64,000 bases of DNA from Labia minor (lineage: Eukaryota; Arthropoda; Insecta; Dermaptera; Spongiphoridae), in NCBI GenBank assembly GCA_963082975.1, contig OY720344.1, positions 79,658,053 through 79,722,052 on the forward strand, given 5' to 3'. Below are positions 57,997-64,000 of the stretch, in pieces. Position numbers and translations under genes: made by a program. A model generated the notes under the pieces. The model made no database searches, was not told the origin of the DNA, and saw only the letters and a program-made list of their open reading frames with translations. Positions within the stretch are counted from its first letter, which is position 1. Each line of letters opens with the position of its first letter.

Positions 57997-60343
57997 CAAT
58001 TATATAATTATTATCTGAATTTATTATTCCGTAAATAATGCGAATAATGTACATAAGACAAAATTTGCATTTTTAAAAAGAATAAACAAAATTTGAAAAT
58101 GAAATCAGTGTTTTTTGGCAGTGTTCATTTATTTCATTATATTTTATTATAATTAACAATAAAATTAAATAAAATGTGATTATTTTCAAAGTACTAGGCT
58201 GAAATTTATAGCAAATGTTTAAATATTATAGAATATAATATAAAGGATTCCTTTAATAAATTTACAAAAATTATATATTTTAGTAAATTTTTTAACAATG
58301 CAAAGTTTTTAGCATCGATATGAGATTAAAAGTAGGATGTGAAAATTTATAAGTATCCAAATTTATTCTTTACCTTTTCAAAAAAGCTTCTAGCAATCAT
58401 TTAATCATATAACTAATAATTTTTGCTTTATTTTATATAAGAATATATATATTTATTTATTAAATATTTTTTATAACATCTATATTATATTTTTATTTTA
58501 ATTTGAATACATATATGACCATAAATTTATATATATATGTATAATATTACTAAACATTTTGTTTATAAGGATATATATAAAAAATTTCCTGTGTTCTTTT
58601 CTCTCTTAATCTTTAAGCTCTGTTCACAACGTCAAATATTCATACTAACATAAATGGCTTTACATTTAGAGCTGATAAAATATCAACTATATATACTTAA
58701 TACTAAAGTGAATACTAATAATAATTTAATTAATAGTTTTTTCTTATGTTTTTTATAATTGTTAATTATTTTTTACTTTCGTTGGAAAAATACTTTTTGG
58801 CACGGATGTAAAAAACATAGAGAGCAAGTCTTACAAAGAATTTGAATTTTTGTTTTTTATTTTCTTATGTATATTAATTTTTTTATCTTTAAGAAAATTT
58901 ATTTAAAAGATTCAAACAATTAAAATAAAAATAAATCTATTATTTTTTTTTTATAATTTTATAAAATATTAACATAATTTGATTGATTTATTATATTAAA
59001 TTGGTTTCAATTTTTTGTGAAAATTCGACTAATTATTAGGTAATTGAAAAAAAAGTTTAGGTCTTTGTATAAATATTATGTATATTAAATAATATTTTTT
59101 TTTTAAATACATTAAAATAATATAGCCCCCTTTTTAAAATGATAAATAATAGAAATAAATTAGGTATATTCCCAATCATTTAAAAATTGATTTTTCAGCT
59201 ATATATAGCATACTAAGCTTTAAAATTCTTTGATATAATAATTGTCCTTTACGATTTATTTGAATATTTTTGGTCATGGAAAGAAATTGAATATTTAAAT
59301 ATAGTTTACAATTTTTATTAATTATTTATTTTAGATTTTATGCTTTTATTTATTTATTGATTTATTTTATTTATTTATATATGGAAAATTTGTCCCAATA
59401 TCTTTTTATTTATTGATCTTATGTACATATATTAATTTCATTTATTTTTCATATATAAGTTCGATAATTTTAATAACTCTTTTTTAGTTACCCTATGATT
59501 ATTTAATACCTCAATGTCAAAAAGTCAAAATAATTTCCTTATTTATTTTCAAAATTATAAAAAAAGAATTAGAATTCTTTTGCAAAACTTGCATTGTATA
59601 TTATATATACCATTTATAATTTAAACTATGATTATATGATTATATGCATTGATAATGGTAAAGTATTACATATAAATTATTTTTTAAATATTAATGTAAT
59701 ATAGTATATTCATTATTTAACTTCTTTGTATTAAGATAATTTATTAAGTAATATCCATCAAATTTAATATTGATTTTAATTTTTTTTAATAAAGTTTTCT
59801 TATACTTATAAACTTAGTGTATTCATTTTAAAATGACAAATATTGATTTATTTTACCGAATATTAATCGGTAAAAATTGGAATTGGTATATTAATTAATT
59901 AATTAATTACTGTTTTTTAACAATTAGAAAAAAATATACATTATCAAACTTATTTTTAAAAATAGAAAAATTTGAATTCATAATGAAAATATTTGTTTTA
60001 TTATTATTTTTTGAGAAATATTCGCTTTTCTCTTTTAAAATATTTCTTTCAAAATTAATATTACTTCTATAACAATTTACAAATATTCCATTTCCTTTCT
60101 TGTTGTTATAGTTTCCTTTCGTCTCTTCTTTGAAAATCTTATTTTTTGTTCTTAATTATGCTGTATTGCAATATAATAAAAATAGACTTCAATTTTTCTC
60201 TTTGTATACATATCGTTGTAAGTTAACAAGTTCTAATAATTATTAGTAGGAAATAGAAAAAATTCCTCTGTGAAAACGATATGTAATCACATTTGATTTA
60301 AATATTTAATTGGTGGTAATATTCGATAGATACAGCCAAATCT
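57997..60343. other. AT desert downstream of the peptidase gene
   Basis: It would contain the 3' UTR of the peptidase gene just left of 60344 (- strand). The polyadenylation site is not resolvable because AATAAA-like hexamers are abundant. Nothing else seen. Confidence 0.4.
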
Positions 60344-62936
60344 TCAAGGTTTAAACGATGAGAAGATACTCGTACCGGTATTTTCCCACTCTTCAAAATT
60401 CAAAGGACCAAAACAATCATCAAGAAAATTATCCATTGCACGGTAGAGATGATTCTGAACTCCAGCTAAATCATGATCTTCATCTGGATAGGTCTGAAAA
60501 AATAAATTATATATATTATTTGTTTAACAATCCACACCGACCCAGAACCAATCGTCCTACTAAAACATGATGCATGCAAAGACTGAAAAGGATGAAACTA
60601 TTTAAGCTGGCCCTTTAATACCTATTTTATATTTATAGACCTTTTGGAGTGGGAAAGTCATTGAGGGACAATACTAGCCTCATATGCGACCAGATGAAGC
60701 ATACCTACCTTAGTTATAAAAAGTTAACAAATGGTCTGTGGTTATAAAAGAACTGTCTTTAAAGGAGGATATTTTTTGTCGGCGTTCTTAAAGATCAACA
60801 CAAGCGAAATTTCATCATATTTTTTTAAGGGTCGTAATTTGTTTTCTTTTGCAATCCTTGTAAGTAAAGTGTATTCTACGTATTTGCACATTCTTCAAAA
60901 TTAATATTAAGACTTATTAATTCACATAACTCTCATTGTTTATAATTTTCAATTCTTTATTTAAAATTGTATCGAAGAAGTGGTATGACGCATTGTATGT
61001 TCTAGAGATATGGTACATGTTATACCCCTGTTTATTTTACATCTGGAGGCAATAGGTATTAACGTTTGAGAATTGGTAAAAACCCGAATTGTAAATCATA
61101 TGCCTCGGTTTTATCTTATATATATATATATTTATATATATATAAATGATTATAAATTGAATGAAATTCAATTATAGAATACAAATTCATAAAATAAGGA
61201 TTTATAAGAATATCAATAATAATAATAAGATTGAGCCCAGAGGAGGTTCCTCATAAGTTAGGATCAAACAAAGTATTTATAAAAAAAAATTAAACAAGTT
61301 TTGTTGTTTTTTTGATTTGATTACTATAAACATATTCCTACCTTTAAATGACTTATATTATAATAATATTTATAATAATTCTAATTTCACCATCATCTAT
61401 TAATCATGAAATTAGTGGAAAATTAAATTAATATAATTTTATAAAATATTAACTAAAATAAAAATTAAAATTAATAAAAACAGTATGAAAGGTTTTATAA
61501 AAAAAATTGAGATTATAATAAATAAAAACAATTGTATAATCTTCAAAATAATCGATTTTGTTTGAAAAGTTTTTTAAAAATTTGCTGTTAATTATTTAAA
61601 TTATTAGTTTTTTTTACTGGATTTATATTTTTAAAAAGGTCTTCCAATGATTTCAGATTTATGCTGAGTACTGCATAAGTTGAAAAAGAGACAAGATTTT
61701 TAATAAACGTGATAACAAAAGATTACCTGATGTCGAAAGAGAACTCCTTGATCTGCAAGTGCACGAACAAGAAGCATACTCTGTTGATAGTGTGCTTTGC
61801 GATCTGCTGTGCCATGAATCAAAAGAAATTGTTTTCCACTGAGATTTCCAGCTCTTTTAGTGAGATCACAAGTTTCATAAGCCAATACATTGCCTTTTGG
61901 TGCTCCTAAATATCGTTCAGAAAACACAGAATCTAAAAAAAGATTTATTCAAAAACAGTAATAATGAATCAATGATATAAATTCTGAAAAAATAATAACT
62001 ACGTATATATCATAAATGTATAAACAAATATGTGTTGTTTAATAATATTATTAATAACTCCTCAGATTATGGAATATACATGGATGGTTCTCATCAATCA
62101 ATAAGTTCCATTAAAATGAATAATTTTGAAAAATATTAAGCCGTAGTAATGAATGAATAAGTCACAAGTAATGATTCAAAGTATTTCTTTTGAGCTCTTA
62201 AGAATCCATGGGCCATAAAGAGATAAATAAGTATATTGAGACTTGTATTTCCATAAGCATTGGTGTATAAAAATAAAAATAAATGTTTATAAAAATTAAC
62301 TCACCGTAATGATTCCAACTGGCAATTGGAGCTACTGCGATACCACAATTGAACATGCCCTGATCTTGGGCAAGGACCATGGCACTTGCAAACCCTCCAT
62401 AGGACCAGCCCCAAACGGCAATCCGTTGACGATCAATGAATTTAAGATTCTCTCGAAGATATCTAAAAAATTGATAAATTGATTAATATTTGCAAGAATT
62501 ATTCTGAAACTGTCAGAAACACAAATATATATATATATTCTAAATAAACAAAAACAAATTCACGATTTTAATGTATCTAAAGGTTACCTGAGAATTTCTC
62601 AATTTTAAGAAAGTAGTTATATTTTGAATGAATAACCTAATTTTAATTATTTTTTATTTCAAGTTAAAAAATGTAGGTAAATGTGAAATAATTAACTGAT
62701 TTCAAAAATAAATACAATAATAGAGAAAAAAATTTACTTACTGTATAACTGCAATTTGATCTCGAATTTCAACATCTCCAAGTCTTTGATTAATTTGATG
62801 TCGTAGTAAATCACCCTGAAATCCTGAACCTCTGCCATCAATTTCAGCAACAATAAAATTTCTCCTGGAAGCCAAGTAACTGTTCCAATCAATTTTAAAT
62901 CGATCCGAAACTAGCTGAGAATCGGGCTCCCCCAAT
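60344..62936 (-). CDS. Dipeptidyl peptidase 4-like S9B serine peptidase, last four coding exons
   Basis: The exons are 62742-62936, 62305-62462, 61727-61932 and 60344-60493, all with GT-AG introns and matching phases. The stop is TGA at 60344-60346. About 236 C-terminal residues are visible, corresponding to the alpha/beta-hydrolase domain. Motifs in order: DGRGSGFQGD; the nucleophile WGWSYGGF (catalytic Ser); PIASWNHYDSVFSERYLG; FLLIHGTAD (catalytic Asp); and TYPDEDHD (catalytic His). The full triad indicates an active enzyme that cleaves X-Pro/X-Ala dipeptides from peptide N-termini, unlike the DPP6/DPP10 homologues that lost the Ser. The tail extends about 20 residues past the DDCF block. 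The propeller domain and any membrane anchor lie beyond the window's right edge. A clade-level name (DPP4 or an arthropod DPP10-like gene that kept the Ser) cannot be decided. Confidence 0.93.
60494..61726 (-). other. Peptidase intron, 1233 bp
   Basis: Contains a GC-richer patch at about 60560-60860 that I cannot identify and a (TA)n at about 61115-61145. No exon is needed here because the flanking exons join in phase 0. Confidence 0.6.
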
Positions 62937-63477
62937 CTAGAAATATATGCCAAGAATAATTACAAATATGAGTATATGATTTCGATTCGATGTATAATAC
63001 ATTCAATAATATTAATAATAAATAAATCTGAAATGATCTTATATTTAAATAAAAAAAGATGAATTTTGTTTTTTACAAAATTATTGAATAATGGACCGTA
63101 AACTCGAGTGGACGGTCAATATTTGAGAATCTTTGGTTTTTTTTAGAACCATATTGAAAATGTTTAGAAAGTCGGAAATATTTAAGAGCCTAGTCCTAAA
63201 AACGTTTTACCTTTTTTTTAGAACCAAATTGAAAAAATTTAAACAAGGTGGTTGAGAATCACTGTTGGTTCAAATTACAAATAATAATCTATTGAATAAT
63301 ACAGAGTCAATGAAGCAATTTTTTTACGTCGCACCAGGGAGCATATTTATCATGTAATAATTAAAAATTATATAATTATAATTTTTTTTCAGTTTTCATC
63401 AAATGTTTTGGATAATATTTAATTAAAAAAAGAACGAAAATGTGTAAATATTATTAATCGAATAATATGATTTTTTT
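62937..63477. other. Upstream intron of the peptidase gene with hAT end and a short direct repeat
   Basis: The acceptor CATATATTTCTAG (- strand) opens the exon at 62936. TTTTTTTTAGAACCATATTGAAAA at about 63138 recurs with changes at about 63208. On the - strand, CAGTGATTCTCAACCACC starts at about 63263 and looks like a hAT terminus without a partner. No further exon was found. Confidence 0.4.
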
Positions 63478-63939
63478 ACTATCTCACCAGAGATAGTATT
63501 TTGATTAAGAAAAGTGTCTGTCTGTGTCTCTCATCGCATTATTCAAAATTCGTAGTTTTCTACCACTTTTAAGAAATATAGCTCTTTCGGAGGAGGGTAA
63601 TTTCCTCTAAAGTGACCGTAAAAATAAAGATATATGTTTGATAGTTTTTCACATGATTAAAAATTGTATAAAACTGCTATACATAAAATGCTATATATAG
63701 AATTTAATTATATAGAATTTGACTTAGAAATGAAGGCAAAAGTTTTAAATTTAATATATGTTAATTAGTTAATTTAATTGAATATCAATACTATACTGTA
63801 AATTTAATTTTTTTTAATTAATTAATCCAATTCAATTATTAATTTATAATTTAATTAATTTAATTTAATTTATGTAAATATAATATATGTTAATTAATCG
63901 AATTCAAAATTTCAAGATGGTCGAGTGGAGACACTCCAG
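63478..63939 (+). mobile_element. Helentron-like repeat, family 1 copy B
   Basis: It has the same start as 5227-5853 (ACTATCTCACC), the same block TCCTCTAAAGTGACCGTAAA with the following 60 bp, and the same 3' hairpin TGGAG-ACA-CTCCA (63926-63938). The inverted repeat before the hairpin has decayed (AAGATGGT) and the microsatellite is reduced to GTGTCTGTCTGTGTCTC. It is 462 bp and shorter than copy A. Confidence 0.6.
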
Positions 63940-64000
63940 ATGTTTTTATTTAAAAACACAAATGATATTTGGATTATATATTCCTTCTATGCTCAAAATT

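Noticed and set aside
60358-60570. Open frame on the + strand opposite the last peptidase exon
   Set aside because: It is antisense to a well-supported exon and has no family signature.

Overview
The window is AT-rich, repeat-dense animal DNA, almost certainly from an arthropod. Introns are long and exons short. Mariner, hAT, Ty3/Gypsy, RTE-type and other non-LTR elements and Helentron-like repeats are interspersed. A parasitic crustacean such as a sea louse would fit, but I cannot prove the species from this sequence.

Two host genes are recognisable, both partial. (1) The last two coding exons of an RGK-family small GTPase (Rad/Gem/Kir/Rem type) lie on the + strand at 17472-17664 and 26631-26878. 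The roughly 9-kb intron between them is full of mobile elements. (2) The last four coding exons of a dipeptidyl-peptidase-4-like S9B serine peptidase lie on the - strand at 60344-62936, with the Ser-Asp-His triad intact. The 5' parts of both genes are outside the window or not visible. Three further short + strand segments (37185-37249, 50131-50178, 51235-51270) have good splice signals and open frames. They may be small exons of an unidentified gene spread over the AT-rich central region.

Layout: 1-17.4 kb is a repeat field. It holds a hAT element with a perfect 8-bp target duplication, mariner-like remnants, a Helentron-like repeat, a mariner with a LINE fragment inserted in it, an RTE-type LINE with a 5' inversion, a second Helentron-like repeat and a decayed Gypsy element. 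17.5-26.9 kb is the RGK gene with its repeat-filled intron. 27-44.2 kb is an AT desert with hAT ends, tRNA-derived SINE traces, two notable hairpins and microsatellites. 44.25-49.27 kb is a complete Ty3/Gypsy LTR retrotransposon on the - strand. Its LTRs look identical, its gag and pol are intact, and the two ORFs overlap in the tetrad TAATG. 50.3-52.6 kb holds a mariner-like element and a LINE copy. 52.6-60.3 kb is another AT desert with one TA-flanked MITE. 60.3-63 kb is the peptidase gene, followed by a second copy of the first Helentron-like family.

The strongest leads are the apparently young Gypsy element (TAATG gag-pol junction, lengthened zinc knuckle shared with the decayed Gypsy copy, 32-nt leader without an obvious tRNA primer site), the two repeat families with the same Helentron-type architecture, the 164-nt hairpin at 40.3 kb whose 3' arm partly resembles miR-277, and the candidate micro-exons.
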